This document shows, in pieces, positions 11,301 to 26,300 of a DNA stretch of 64,000 nt; positions within the stretch are counted from its first letter, which is position 1, and the number at the start of each line of letters is the position of its first letter. The stretch lies in NCBI RefSeq assembly GCF_000004195.4, contig NC_030684.2:109345429-109409428 (forward strand). The letters are read 5' to 3'. The DNA comes from Xenopus tropicalis (lineage: Eukaryota; Chordata; Amphibia; Anura; Pipidae). Below the pieces are notes generated by a model that saw nothing but the letters and a program-made list of their open reading frames with translations, was not told the DNA's origin and searched no databases. A program made the position numbers and the translations under genes.

Positions 11301-14300
11301 TCTTGCACCAATATTTATTTAGCAGCTGTGGAAATTAATATTGCCTCACTCATCTTGATTACATTGCATAAAATGCAAGTGATCAATATTACAATGACAA
11401 AGGGCCCCACACAAGCGTTATATGAATTATTCTACCATTACTTAATAAATGTAGTCATTTGGCATTCAAAGTACTTAAGGTGGCCACACACAGTAAGAAT
11501 TGCTGGTTTGCTAAGTGTACAGATAACATATATCGACAATGAATTCTTCAAAATTGCAGCAACACACATACACTTTCAATATATTAAAGAGACAAACCAC
11601 TGAAGGGGTTTCTTTGTGCCACATTTGTTCATGGCATGTCATATATGTTTAACCATCTGAGTTTGCAGCCTTTTACCAGAGCAACTTGCAGGGCAGCAAA
11701 TGCCAGATCCATGGCAGCTCCTCATTTAAGAACAGCTGCAGTTATGAGCTATTAGGAGGCCTTTCAAAACTACTACTTCAAAGGAAATATTCCTTTCAGA
11801 AAGCTACTAAACCCAAACATTTCATGTCTCTCATGTTAGCATTAATGATAAATGACATCCATAAACAGATGGAGGTATGCTCCATGGATCTCCCCACCAT
11901 TACTTTCTTCTTGCAGGTCCCCTCAACCAGATAATATCACTGGCTTGGCTGAAGGAACAAGCACATACTTGGGCCTGCAGTCCTAAAGGGACAATATAGC
12001 CCTTGTACAATATTAGTACAATTAATAGGGCTTGAGCTGAACATATTTTTTGTCTTTTGGTTTTTCAAGTTAAGTTCAAGTTATTTGAAGCTACTGCCCT
12101 ATTTTGTTCCAAAAATTACAAAAACAGATTTTTCATGATTAAAAAGTATGTTCAGCACAAGCACTGTTCATTGCTCACATATTAAACAAGAGGTATACTG
12201 TCCCTGTAAAATAGAAGGAAAAGTATTGCACTGATTTTATCACTAAATATACTTCCCCCGGGCGAAGACAGGCAGGGCAATTAGTCAGGCGACTTTTTAA
12301 AACCTACAATCACGGTGACTAATCAATGTTTGATACTGCCGTTCAAATATATAGTTGCTGCAACTTTTTACCGTGGCAATTATATGACGCAACTGAATTT
12401 TCAAATTCACTGCGACTGATCCCCCCCCCCTTGACTTTGCCCCTTATGTTGCACTGTCTAAAAGAAAACTTTATTTTTCCCTGACTACAAATGTATCACT
12501 AGCATCCTATGCAGTACACACCATTTTTACACTGCTCTGGCTTTCAAAGAATTGGGCAGCTTTTATATTTTGGGAGACTAAAAAAGTCTATCTTTATTGC
12601 AAAACTAGTAAAAGTTTTGAATATGGCCAATACAAAGTGCTCAAATAAATAAATCTGATCTCAAAAGTATTTTTTTATCTTAACCCATTAGGTAAAAGCC
12701 TGCAACGAGAAACGGTCACTCAATTTTGAGGGAAGGTCATTTCCATTATCCCACCTCCATACACCTCTCCCCCCCGCCTCCCCACCTTTTCCCCCCCCAT
12801 CTGCCACAATTTCTCTATTCCTTCTCCTGTGATATATATTGCTGGAACACGTTAGGTTTCATTTTGTTCTGCTCTTAAATGGATGTATAAGGCAAATTTG
12901 TGCCACCTACTGGTATGGAATAGGAAGACAAGCTCTTTTATAGCACAGGGGGATTATAATTGAATAACCAAGGCAGTAGCTGTCTAAAAAGACTTGCATG
13001 ATGCTGTACAGTATTGTGCATAATGAACTAGTTTAAAAATAATATTTTGAATGGTAGAATGAATGCTCTGCAAGGCACACAGTGTAATATAGTATTAAAA
13101 TGACATAATTAAAAACACGAGAGTATTCCTTTTACAGGACCTGAATAAAATGAAGTGAAACTGATTGGTGCTGCACTGGACAGTCTTTTTCTACACTCAA
13201 ATACTTCCATACACAGTGGATTAGACACGGAAGTCTAATCTACGAGTACTAGTTACATTTCAACACCTAGGACAATGCACCATATCTCCCTGTCTCCAGG
13301 ACACCTCTCTGTACCTACATCTATAGAACATATAAAAAATGATACATTATACACAAAGTAAGAAAAACTAAGTTTACAGTAAAAAGGGTCAGTTAAATTT
13401 TACCTGCAATGTGGAAGCGATTAACAGAGAAACTATCCAGCCTCTGGCAGATCTTGCTTTTTTCCTGTGTCAGTGTATCTTTTAAGGCACTTTCCCTGTG
13501 GCCCCTTGTGTTCAGAGCTTCTATCAGTTTGTCCAGTTGCTCTATAGAACTGTAGTAGCACCAGCGATTTGGTCTGTTTACCGGTTTTGGAGTGTCTGTC
13601 TCTTTTTTGTCCTCCTGGGGAGATGATGTAGATGATTCATGACCATTTACTACAGTAAGGTCCTTGTGAGGTGTATCCTGTTTAGAAAATGGCTGAGGCT
13701 GCAGCAGGTCCTCAGTGAGGTTAGAGTAATCCTCTTCTAAAAAGAGTCCTGGCACAGAAAAGAAAGTCCAGAAGCGCCTGTACCAGCGATCTCGGCCTAG
13801 AGGAAATATATTGGTGCAGGCGGTGGCTTGCTGGATCTTTTCCACCAATTCCTGTTCTCGTTTTAGGTACTCCTGCCGCAACTGCTCTTCCTCCTCTGCA
13901 GTCAAAACCTCTTTCTTTTCCAGTCCTCCATCGAAATTGCCATTTCTATTCTTTCCATCTTTAAATCCCCTCTGGCCTTTGATTCCTTTTTTTAAAAAAA
14001 TGTACGCTTAATAAACATGGAAATTAATGAAGTCTTCATTCTAAAACATGTACTCAATCTAAGGGGAGGTTAAAAAAGGGGGTTGTTCAACTTTGTACAA
14101 CATTCACATATGTAACAGTTCACATTAATAGAATAATCTTGGCAACAGGACAATCTTGTTATCAAACATAACAGTAAATTCGGTGTGTGATATGCTGAGT
14201 CTGTTTGCCTATGCCATTGCAAGGGAGAAATTAACCAATGACCCTTTAATTTATGCAACTGGTTAGAGTGCACAAGCAGCCAATTAACTGATCCAGTAGG

Positions 14301-17300
14301 AAAAAAGTAAGGGCAAAGTCTGAAGGTGATGAAGTAAGCATATAGGAAGTTCTCAGGTTCAAAAACTCCGATAATACCAATCTGAGCGCCCATGTTCCTC
14401 TATTAGGGGGCTGCCATATTTGTGCAGCAGTTGTCCATTAGCATTAGAAACTATTAATACCGAACCAAATCCTAATTAGCTTATGCTAAATAGGCTTTGG
14501 AAGGGTTAATTGATGCCTCATGGCGAAAAAGTTTCAACTTCCTTGTTCATGACAAAAAGTCAAGTGATTTTTAGGATTCGGATTCGGCCCAATCCTGCCG
14601 AAAAAGGCTGAATCCTGAAATGAATCCCTACACAATTATAATACTATTTACACTGCCCTGACTCCATTTGTCGTAGATAATATCCTCATTGGTCTTGTAT
14701 TCAAAAACTCTAGATTTTCCACATTAGAACACAGCAATAAACACTACATATAGGATTAAGGGTGAAGACAAACAGAGCTACTAGTAGCAGCTACTTGTCA
14801 AAGACTACAATAATAGACAATGCTGATCATTTACAACATCCAAGGGGTTGGGGAGCAACATGTTGCTCACGAGCCACTGGTTGGGGATCACTGAAGTAGA
14901 TCCATGTGTCTTCGCCCTAAAGCTAAAGACTTTTACTAAAAGGGTTATATATCCCTGGAACAGCACTACACTATGAGTAGAATAGTGGCAAGAATATGGG
15001 CATTTTTCCCACCCTTCCCACCCCCAGATGACTTAATTGACACAAGCAAACATTAACCAAGCAAAACCATGAACTCAAGGAAAAAAAACTGTGGAAAGCA
15101 GAAAGACAGCTTCTCATTTTTATGGGAGGGAAGTCCTGTGTCTCCTACAAGTTTTAAAAGAAAATAATTTAACAATGAGTAGCAATAATTTCACTAGAGG
15201 CCTTGTCTAAAAGAACAGAGATGTCTGGTTGTGAGGGGTGGGGGCCACTTTGTAGTTCATCTTGCTATGCCCCACCTCCTGATAGAAGGGGGACTTAAGC
15301 CTCCATGGTTTGTGTATCCTCCAAGGACATAAGAGAGCTTTCTAAAGTTTTTTGAGACTATTCATTATTATTATTATGCCAACATATTCTGCAGATTCAT
15401 GATGGTATTGTGATACCACCTCTTCTGCTGGTATAAATAGTACACCCAGTAGAAGATAACAAAGCTATGGTAACTTTAGCAACTTTTTTTTTTACCTTTT
15501 CCTTTTCTGCCAGTTGGTCTAGCATCATCTTCGTCATCAGAAGCTGAATCCTGGTCCCTTTGCTCAGCATCTTTATTCTCAGAGCTGGTGTCTAACTCAT
15601 CTTGCTCTTCATTTCTGGAACAAAAAAGTGTGTCAACCCAATCATGAGGAGTACAATGATTGCACGGACATATTTAATAATGACCTTAACAATTAAATAT
15701 TGTTTATATAGGAACATGCTTCAAATAAATAAGTTATCTACTCTAATATAATTACAGTATTTAAGGCCGGGAGTTTGGCCAATGTTATTACAATACAAAT
15801 TATGTACATTTTAAATTATTCCGTGAATTCAAATGTGGCTTACCCAGTATCTTTGGAAAAGCCTTTGTTCTCCTCATCTTTAATTCTGTCTTGTTTATCC
15901 TTCATTTTCATTTCTTGTTCTTTCAACTTATCCTCTTTTCTTTTGCGAATCCTAAATTGGAAGAACAGATATCATTTATAAGGTATATAGATGATGATAT
16001 CGGGCAATACGTCAATTAGTGTAGTTCTAAACAAAACAAATGTGCTTCACTATCACTGCATATATGGTCCCTAGTGCTTTTCATGCTAAATTATTCATGT
16101 CCATAGCATTAACTTTTAATAGGCACACTTAGAAAAGAACATTTTTGAAGGATGGTATTCCCATAAGCACTGGCTGTAAAGTTCTTATGCTCTGGATCAG
16201 TACACCCTCCATATTTCTGTTAAAGCTTTGTAACTAAATTCCCCTGAACTTTTCTGTTTGATATTCAACTATTATATTAACTTAACGTAAGCTTGCTAAG
16301 AAAATCAGTCTAAATAGTAAAACTGATGTTTATTTTGCAATCTGGGGTTCAAAAAGCAAAATAAATAAGCCCATCCCATCCTGGAAGACTGATGTCCTAC
16401 CAGCAGGTAATTTCTGATTACCTGGCAGCGGCCTCTTCTCGTTCTCTTCGATTCTGCTCTGCTTTCAGCTCTCTGAACTCCTGTTTTGCTTGCCGCAGCT
16501 CTTCCACGTAGTCTTCAATATAATCTCTTGTGGAGACTAATGTCAGCAGCTTTCCACAAAGTGCATGAAGAATCTTTAGCTTCTCACCTAGGGAAAAGAT
16601 TATATTTGTGTCCATCCATTTTTACTTCTCCAGTGAAAGAAAAAGAAAAGTAATTTTTCTGCTATGCAAAGTCAAATTAACTGATACTTTCGACCATTTG
16701 AAAGTGAAATAAAAAGAAGATCTGCGCTTCTGACAAGGTTGCCAAATGAGCAGGTTTAGCAACCCATATGCTGGCCAGGGTCAAATAACTGAAAGCCTAT
16801 TAAGTCTTACTGGCTGAAGACTGCAGTCAAAACTGGCTGACAGAGTATTGCCCAATTTTGAGACAGTTATTGATTAGGCAAGCCAGCTCAAGGTGGGCTT
16901 ATAAGTTAAAGATCTGCTCATTTGATGAGTGGATCTTAACATGTATGGCCAGCTTAACTACACAAAACTGGCTATACAAAAACATTAAGGGAGTTTTACT
17001 ATACATACCAAATTGCAATAAACTCATTTCTAATCATATTTGTGTTAATAGTCTCACCAGGTTGCAGGGCATATACAGATACAGTGGAAAGCTTCTTCAG
17101 AATGGCAGGATGGCTGAGCCGTAGTTCCACACAAGCATCATCTGTAGCATCAAATCCCCCTTGCTTTTGGTATCGATACTTTGCATTGGCAAAAGTTGCA
17201 TCAGCACCAGATGCCAAAATGTGTAACCTCAGGATCTCCGACAGTGTGCAGCTGTCCAAATCTAAGTTTTTCAGACGACAACCTGCAGAAGGGATACACC

Positions 17301-20300
17301 AAACGGGTGTTGAACTGAAAGATGACTTCTTTTATATCAGATCCATTTCTAAAGACTTTAAAAAGATACTCCAGAAGATAACATTTGCATAAAAGGAACC
17401 TACCTTGGTGTAGTTGAGGCCATGCTGCTGCTAAAGTGGCCACAGCTGTTAGGGCAGATTTGGTTGGATCAGCATCTTCATCCAAAGCTTCTGCTAAATC
17501 TGTGAAGGAAGGGGGGAAATTCTGAGTAATAGTTTGACAGTTCTCAGAAGCTGTCTATAATAGGGCTGCAGAAAAAAACAGCAACTTCTACATAAGTGCA
17601 GGGTATGTATGTATTACCAAATATACTTTCCAACTGATAGCATATAGGGTTATTGTATTACAAAAATAAACAGCTTATTTGAATAGAAGGATTTTTTGGT
17701 ACGATTCTGATTTTCTTTTCAATTAAACAGAAAGGGGTCACAGAGCACTACAGGATATCGATTTCTATGTCCGTACTTTATGCATTTATTGGACAAAACC
17801 TTAATCCTCTGACCAATACTGTAATTCTTGGCACCAAAGGCACTCTTATGTTGTGACTACTGGTTGGTGGGCTTTGGCTAGTACCCACTGCTCCTCTTCC
17901 TTGAAACAATATTTTTCCCTGTTCCAGTTTTGCAGTCAAATTTTTTAAGACCCATTTCTTTCAATATATAAATGAGACAGCGTCTCTTTTTTTTTAATTA
18001 AGTGCCCTACCTCCTGCTAAGACAGGGTTTACTTTCTACTGTCTCTTATGTAGGCTGGGGGGGAAAAATTAAAACTAATGCACCTATATTTTGAAATGTA
18101 TGACAGGTTTTCAAAACCTTTTTGCTCTCCATTGTCCAGTGAATATTAATGGCTCTATCAAAAATGGGCTCCGGATCAAGTTTGCCTCTTTGCTAGTAGC
18201 TGGGAGGATACAGGAAAGGCTAAGTGGGCATTGCATACAATTCAATTCCAGTGAAATGAAGGAGTAGGGTATACAGATACCACCAGGCCCAGGTGCACAT
18301 GCCCAAGACCTTCAGCAAAGGAGATAGAATATTCAGCAGGAAACACAGGCTGGCACTAATCTGGATCCCAACAAGTAGAAAAAATAAAATAAAAATAAAA
18401 CTATAAAATAAAAATAAACTATATTTCTTTTGTACAACAAGAACTGCTATGAATCCTCAACTTGTTGGGATCCAGATTAGTGCTAGCATGTGTTTCCTTC
18501 TTAATAATTCCATAGTCACACAAACAAACCAAGAAAAAAAGAAAAGTTATTATTATAACATGTATTTATAAAGCACCAACATATTCTGCACAGCTGTACA
18601 ATAAATGGATATATACAATTAAGATTTACGTACAAAAACAACTAATAACTGAAAAAAAGACGGCCCTGTTCAAAAGAGCTAATGCATAGACATTTACTAC
18701 AGAACACAAAAATAGACTAAATACCCTTAATGTTCATGATACATTTGCATGTCTATTTTACTTGCCCCAGGCACATACAGAACATTCAGAAATCTTCTCT
18801 ATTTTTGGATGTAAGGAAAAGGGTTTGCACTAAGCAAAACCTCTGACCTTTGGGTTCAGTCTCTTTTACTTGTTCTTTTTCCACTTCCTCCTCTTCTTCA
18901 GCCACAGCCTGAAAGATGGCACTCATGAAGAAAAAAAGAAGCTCACAAAGCGGACCTTCAGGGTCACTGCCCACTAAAGCTTCTTCAAGCATCTCTATAA
19001 GTAAGAACGGGAACATTTAACATTTGTGACTATAAAAGATCAAAATTAAAATTCATAATAAAAAATTACAGCATTCGGCATATACTGTTGTAACAATGCT
19101 TATGTTACTATTACACAACTAGTACCTCATCTGCGCTAAAACAGATTTCACCTTTTATTATGTTTTGCTATGCATACAAACACTCACAATAGACTTTTAT
19201 ATTTAGTTTGTTCCACTTAAAGAATGTGGGTTAGTTTTGGTAGATTCGCTCATTACTATTTACTTACTATGAAAATTTTATGAATAGGTAATAACTTACC
19301 GAATGTCATTCCATCAGGAAACTCATCCTTAAGGTCAAACAGGTCTCCAAAAGCATGTAGAAACTCTAGCACCATGATGGCATCTCCAAAACTTTCAGGA
19401 GGGAGCCTTGTTTTCACTGGAGTGGGTTCAGGAAGCTCCTGAGATACAATACGTTTTTGGGGATTTAATATTAGATACATTTTTTTCAGAACAGGTTCAG
19501 AAACAGAGTCCATTTGGTGAAACTAGAAGTTGAGAATACTGCCTTGTGCTTTTGCCATCTGATATATATAAATGTACATATTAAGAGTTAATGTAGTGTG
19601 ACACCTGCATAATATACAATTTGTATTTTTTCCTAAAATCAAAATTTCAGACCACCTTAAGGCTGTGTCTCCATGGCAAAAGCCCCTCCACCATTACTTA
19701 GTGCATAGCTAAAATTCTATATAAAAACATTTGTCACCGATACCTTAAGATCATCACACTCCATATCATCCCGAGGTCTGCTCCACTGTTTGAGACGTTC
19801 TGCATATTTCTTCTTTTCCTCACGAAGTTTCTCCCTTTCCTATTTAAGTATGATTCAGAAGTAATCATTACAGTTGAGCAAAACAGTGTTAAAAGTTAGG
19901 GGTAAAAAAAAAAAAAAAAAAAAAAATAGATTTTTCTCAATAAGTGAGACCATTTAAGAAAACAAAACAAAAAAAAACCCTTAAAGGAGAACTAAACATG
20001 AATATGGCTAGAAATGCCATATTTTATATTATAAAATGACAACCCTGGCTTAAATTTTCAGCATCTCTATAGTAGTAGTGATATAGGTCGTTACAATTGT
20101 CACAGGAGCTCCCCATCTTGGATTCCACACTGCAGCAGTTTCTAGGCAACCATTTGAACTAATCACTATTCAGAATGTATATTTTAAAAAGCATGTTATT
20201 TTAGGAGGATCAGATGAGAAGAGTGGGCAGATAACATTTTATGATGCTATTTTTTATATTTTTTTTGTTTTCATTGAAGACCATTGTCTTTGTTTTAACC

Positions 20301-23300
20301 ATGCCTTAGGTAAATGTCACAAGCAGCATTTCTCAAGTGCCTGTAACCACCTCCCAGTGACTTCATTTGGAGTCACTCAAAAAGAGCAGGCTTTCTTGTC
20401 CACCAAAAAAAAAAAACTGACCAGGTTCCTTTTAAAGTCTAGTGTTAGTGTTGCTGACCCTGGGATAAGCTAAGATTCCTATATAACTCACAGCATACTC
20501 CAGTCAAGAACTAAAGCATGCTAAGAGTCATAGTCAGAACTGTAGGACAAGCTGAATTAAGTTGCTAGTTTTAGTATGTAGATCATTAAAGAGTGCATTA
20601 CCTTCTCTTTTTCCAGTTTCATCCTCTCTTTCTCTTCTTTCTTCTTTAACCTTTCCACCTCTACTATTTTTTTCAGCTCTTCCTTTTGCCTTTCCTTAAT
20701 ATGTTTCTCTTGTATGCGGGACCTTGCATCCACTGCACGTTCTCTTCTCATCCTTGCCTTTTCCATTTCTAATAAAACGTTCACAGAGAGCAAGGAAGCT
20801 GTTTCAGCAGATATTCAGATAGGCAATCACTATTTAATTGATTAAAATGGAGTCTATGTGAGATTGGGAGCTTTCTGGATAAAGGGTTTCAGGATAACGG
20901 ATCCCATATCAGTAGTATTGTTGTATTTACAGAGCATTAACTGATTCCACTGCATAATACCTTAGGTTTATGTCAGACAAAGTAATTTCTCCACCAAAAA
21001 GGCAGAGAAAAGGCTGATGTCACCCACAGCTGCCCCATATGTAAATAGAAAAGAATGAATGAAACCTACCAGTGCACATTGGGCAGATCTCCATTAGAAA
21101 ATGGACAGCCATACACAAATATTTTTTGCTTAAAAATGGAAGTGGGAAGGCAAGGTGTGATCCCCAACCAGTGGCTCAGGGGCAACATGTAGCTCACCAA
21201 CCCCTTAGATGTTGCTCCCAGTGGCCTCAAAGCACGTGCTTATTTTTGAATTCCAGACTTGGTGGCACATTTTAGTTGCATAAAAGCCTGGTGTACTGCC
21301 AAACAAAGCCTCGTTCCTCTAGGCTGCCAGTCTATATAGGGGGGCTACCACACAGCCAATAACATCCTTAATTTGCAACTTCCTGGAACTTTTTAATGCT
21401 TGTATGGCTCCCCAACTATTTTTACATTTGAATGTGACTTATGGGTAAAAAAAAAAAAGGTTGGGGACCCCTGCTGTAAAAGCATTATTTGATTTGACAC
21501 ATAGCAAAATCATCAAAAAGTCATTAGGGGGCGTATTTATCATGCTGTGTAAACAAACAGTCAGTAAGCTGCACACCATTAATATTAGATGCTACCTGGG
21601 TGCCAGTGCAATGTTGTAATATGCAGATAGGAGAGAAGTGACGGCACTCAGAGGGATTTTCACACAGGAAATATCAGGTGAAATAAAAAGTGAGGTTTTA
21701 TTCAGTCCAACATTTCAGTTCCCAATTGGAACTTTCGTCAGGCAGTGTGTAAGAAACGGTGAGAAAATTCACCACACATCACCAGGCTTTGCTGTGTAAA
21801 AAACGGTGTAATTTTTTCACGCATTTTTTCTTCCGCCGGAACTTATGTAAAATAACGACGTAAAATCTGGTGTTTGGAAGGCGATCTTCTCCATTTTACA
21901 CAGCTTTTTACACCGTTATTTTAGGGAATTCGTTTTACACAGCATAATAAATATGCCCCTTGGTTTAGGGAAATCACAGACAGGTGAGAAAGCTATGGTG
22001 TTCAGTGTGACAGTCACAGCATTAAGAATTGTTACCAACAATTGTGTTTGTGTTAAACTTTGTGTTGAAACAAACAGATGCACAGCCAGAATTTAAAATG
22101 TGGTAGTTAGCAGGGATTTCCTTACCCATAGCTTTCAGTTGCTTTTTCTGTTGCAAGATTCTCTCTCGTTCTTTTGCAGCTTGGATCTGTTTCTGTTTGT
22201 TTGCTAATCCATTGCCCTTTTAACATTAATACAGAAAAGATAGTACTGATGTACACAAAAATCGTGTACAGTTATAACACTTTGGTAGTTATTTTATACC
22301 AAAATATATCATTTTCACTAGTTCTTTTCTATTCATCTCATTCCACTCTCTGAAAAGGGGGAACCCGCAGGATTTACCTAGCCGAGTGTGCGAAAGGGAT
22401 TGAAAACCTGGATATGCATGTAAAATAAGATATTTTTAATGTAGGGCTCTTGTTTTATTGAAAGTGAAAGAAGAGTTTGTATTTTATACACAAAGTACCA
22501 TCAATAACTAGGTCCCAGGGTGATGGCACATGATAGTTCAGCTTTGCTTAAAAATTAATAAGTCCATCAAGATACGCACACGGTGCTCCTACTCAACTAT
22601 TTAGACCCCCTCTTCAATACGAACAAAATTTGTTTAAAATTAAGGGGAAAAAATATTAACAATCCAGCTTACCCGATTTAAGTGCTTGTTTGGAAGAGGT
22701 CTTCCACTTATTTTTTTATTTGGGGGTGAGCGCTGAAAATCCGGTGGCTCCTCAGGAAAATAATTGAGAAAATTTCTCACAGAAACTTGGTATTTTGTGA
22801 CTGAACTTGGCTGCACAGAAAAGAAATGGAAAATAGTTTCAAAAATTGCAAAGATCCCTTTACCCATGGCCTTGTTTATCTGCAGATATGCATCTATTTA
22901 TACTATATTCCTGACAAGATCAATTCAAAATTTACCTAGTGGTTTATGTGACAAAAAGTCACATGATTTTAAGGATTCAGATTTGGTTCACCCAGAGGCA
23001 TGGATTCATCTGAATCCTGCTGAAAAAAGGATGAATCTTGGCCGAATCCCAAACCAAATTCTGGATTCTCTGCATCTCTAAAACACAGGCAAGCAAATGC
23101 ACTTTCACCAGCAAAAAAAAAAACAAAACAATTCAGTACTATATGATTTTTTTTTCTAAAAACAGATTTGGTCCCTAAGATTTATTTATTGTCTGATTCA
23201 GAGCCATCTGACAATTTTATTAAAATAAAAAATGAAAACTTAAAAAACATTCTACCTTAGTCTTTATTATTCCTTCATGTGCTTCACAGTGCAACTTCAG

Positions 23301-26300
23301 AAAAAGTTTCAATCTGTCTTGGGAAAATAGCGATGGTTTTCGACTAGAAATAAATGAAAGCCGGTGTTTATTGTAATTGTGAGCAAGAAGACACAACCTA
23401 ATTTCATCAAAAAAAATGTATACGGGTTTTTTTTTTTTTTTTTTTAATTGCCATTGTTGGCAACTGGAGTTTTCCATCTGAATTCTGTCAATACTGTCTT
23501 CTTCAGAACTCAAATTTCAGGAGAGATTAATGAAAATTTCAAAAATTCTTTGATTTTTCTTGCCAAATCTTGTGCAAGAAATGTCAGATTTTCTCAACTT
23601 TTTCAATCATTTTTCATCATCTGTTCCTTGTGTAAATGCCAAATAATTTTTTTCCCTACCATTGCGCAAGTTTTCTACATACTTTAAAAATAAAGCTTGA
23701 GGAAAAAAAAAAAAACTTGAGAATTCCCAATGATTCAAAAATCCTATAGTAAGTGAGAAGATTTTCATTCAAACAATGATGTGCTTATATTTTTGAAAGG
23801 ATCTAGGCAGATTTAAGCTCCCAAAATGTTCTCATTGAAAAAAGAAGAGAATTCGAGAAGAAAAAAAAAAAACTCTAGAAAAAGTGATTTTGTTATAGAA
23901 ACAAATACAATTCTTATTCTGATATTTGCTAAATAATCTTTACATTATCTGCAGACACCCATCCTGCCCTAGTAGATCCTGGGGCTTTCACTTCCCAAAA
24001 ACATGTCTTTTTTTTTTGAAAGTTTTTCTTTATTTGTTTTAAAACAAAAAGAAGATAGTAAAGTAGGAAGTGAAAGAGAATAGGAAAGAAAGAAATACTC
24101 ATACATGGTAATACTCGGTGGTGGGCGTTTACATTTGAAGAACTTTCCTTTGTAACAGTGCCTAGCTACTTATCTAGGGTTTATTGAGGTATTAGTGGGT
24201 TACGTTATTTGTTCGTGGGACTGTCAGCCAGCAGCTCCATATTTTGTCAAACTTGGCCGGGCATCCTCGGGCCAGGTAGGTAAGTTTCTGTCTTGGGAGT
24301 GTATCATCCACCAGTTTTATCCAGAATCCCAGGGTTGGCGGTTCCATATTTTTCCATGTCAGCAAAATAGCTTTCTTGGCATAGTGTAGGAGTTGCTGCA
24401 GACATATCCTGTCCCCGGAGGGCAAAGTAAGACCTTCAGTATGGCCTAGTAGGCAAAATTCAGGTGTCCTGATATTTGGGAGTCCCAGCGAGGAGCCCAT
24501 AAAAGTGAGTATAGTAGTCCAGTACTGCTGAATTTTAGGACAGTCCCAGAATACATGGATGTAATTGCCCTGATCTACATTACATTTTACACACACGTCT
24601 GGGTAGCCCTGGTAAATACGTGCCAGCCTGTGGGGGGTTAGGTACACTCTGTTAAGGAATTTGACCTGTATATAGCGGTCCCTTGTTGCTATATTGGTTT
24701 CTGTTATTTGTTCTAGTATGTCTTTCCAGACCTCATTATCTAGCTGGGGAAAATCCTGGGCCCATTTCAGCCTAATATGATTTACCGAGTCAAAACTCCC
24801 CTGCAGTAGTATAGCATAGAACCAGCTGAGGGGCTTGAGCAGATTGGGTCTATGTAAGTATCGTTCAAGGGTGCTTTCGGTAATAATGGGGGGTTCCCTG
24901 GGGAACTGTATCTGGAACGCATGTTTCAACTGGAGGTACCTGAAGAGCATGTGGTTTTGCAGGTTAAATTCCTCCTTTAATTGAGCGTATCGCTTGATAC
25001 CTCCTGCTTCCACCACATCATGTAGGCGCTTTACCCCTGCAGCAGCCCAAAGGTTAGCATCTGGGAAGGTCTTAAATTGCGTTAGAGTATTATTGCCCCA
25101 GAGTGGTGTCCATTTGGACCAGCTATTTGCTTTTTGGTGTGTTACTTTTACCGTTCTAGAAAAGACCTGGATTAAGGTTTTCATGGGTGGGGTTAAAGGG
25201 TGTATGGATGGTATCCCTCTATATATTTGGTTTGCCAGTGCTTCAAACGAGGAGACCACCGCTGCTTCTAGTACCGTGGCCTGGTTATTGGGGTCTGGGT
25301 TAAACCACCAATTTGCATACACCAGTTGACTGGCATAGAAATACAGGAGGAAGTTAGGAAGAGCAAGTCCCCCTTTTTTAACTGGGGCTTCTAGCATTGG
25401 CATTTTTATTCTGGGTCGTTCCCCCGCCCAGATAAATTCTCTGACACAGACATCAATTTCCCTGAACCATTTTTTGGCAGGGAGGATTGGGGCGTTATGA
25501 AATAGGTAAAGGAACTTGGGTAGCCAAATCATTTTTAGAATATTAATGCGGCCCGGCAAAGAAAGTGGCAGGCTAGCCCAGTGTTGTAGTTTAGTCCTTA
25601 GGGATTTGAGTGGGGGTGTCAGATTCCTCTCTGTAAATTTCTTAGGGTCCTTATGGATTACTATGCCCAAGTATGTAAACGATGTGACCCATTGTAGTTG
25701 GGGTCCATGTGTTGGGTCTCTGGCCGCTTCATTGTCTATGGGGAACACCAATGACTTAGCCCAATTAACTCTGAGGCCGGATAATCCTCCGAACCTTATG
25801 ACCTCCGTTAGGAGCTCCGTGAGGGGTTGTTTCGGATTGGCCAAATAGATTAACATATCATCAGCATAAAGCGATATTTTTTCCTCAACCCTTTGCAGTT
25901 TGAGACCTTGTATGCCTGCGTTGTTACGTATTTTGATGGCTAGAGGCTCAATGGCCAGTGCAAATAGGAAGGGTGACAAGGGGCACCCCTGCCTTGTACC
26001 TCTTTTAAGAGGGAATGCCTGGGACAGTTCTGAGTTGACCATGATTCTTGCACTGGGTGATTCGTATAGGGCTTTCACCCAGCTAATAAACTGGCTCCCC
26101 AGCCCATAGCGTGCGAGAAGGGCCCACAAGTAGGACCATTCCACTGTATCGAACGCCTTTTCAGTGTCTAGAGCTACAACCACTCTTTCCCCTGTGACAT
26201 CGTGCTTGGCCCATATGTTTGTGAACAGGCGCCTGATGTTGATGTCGGTGGCTTTGCTTGGCATAAAACCGGTTTGGTCCGGGTGGATTAGGAGTTCTAT

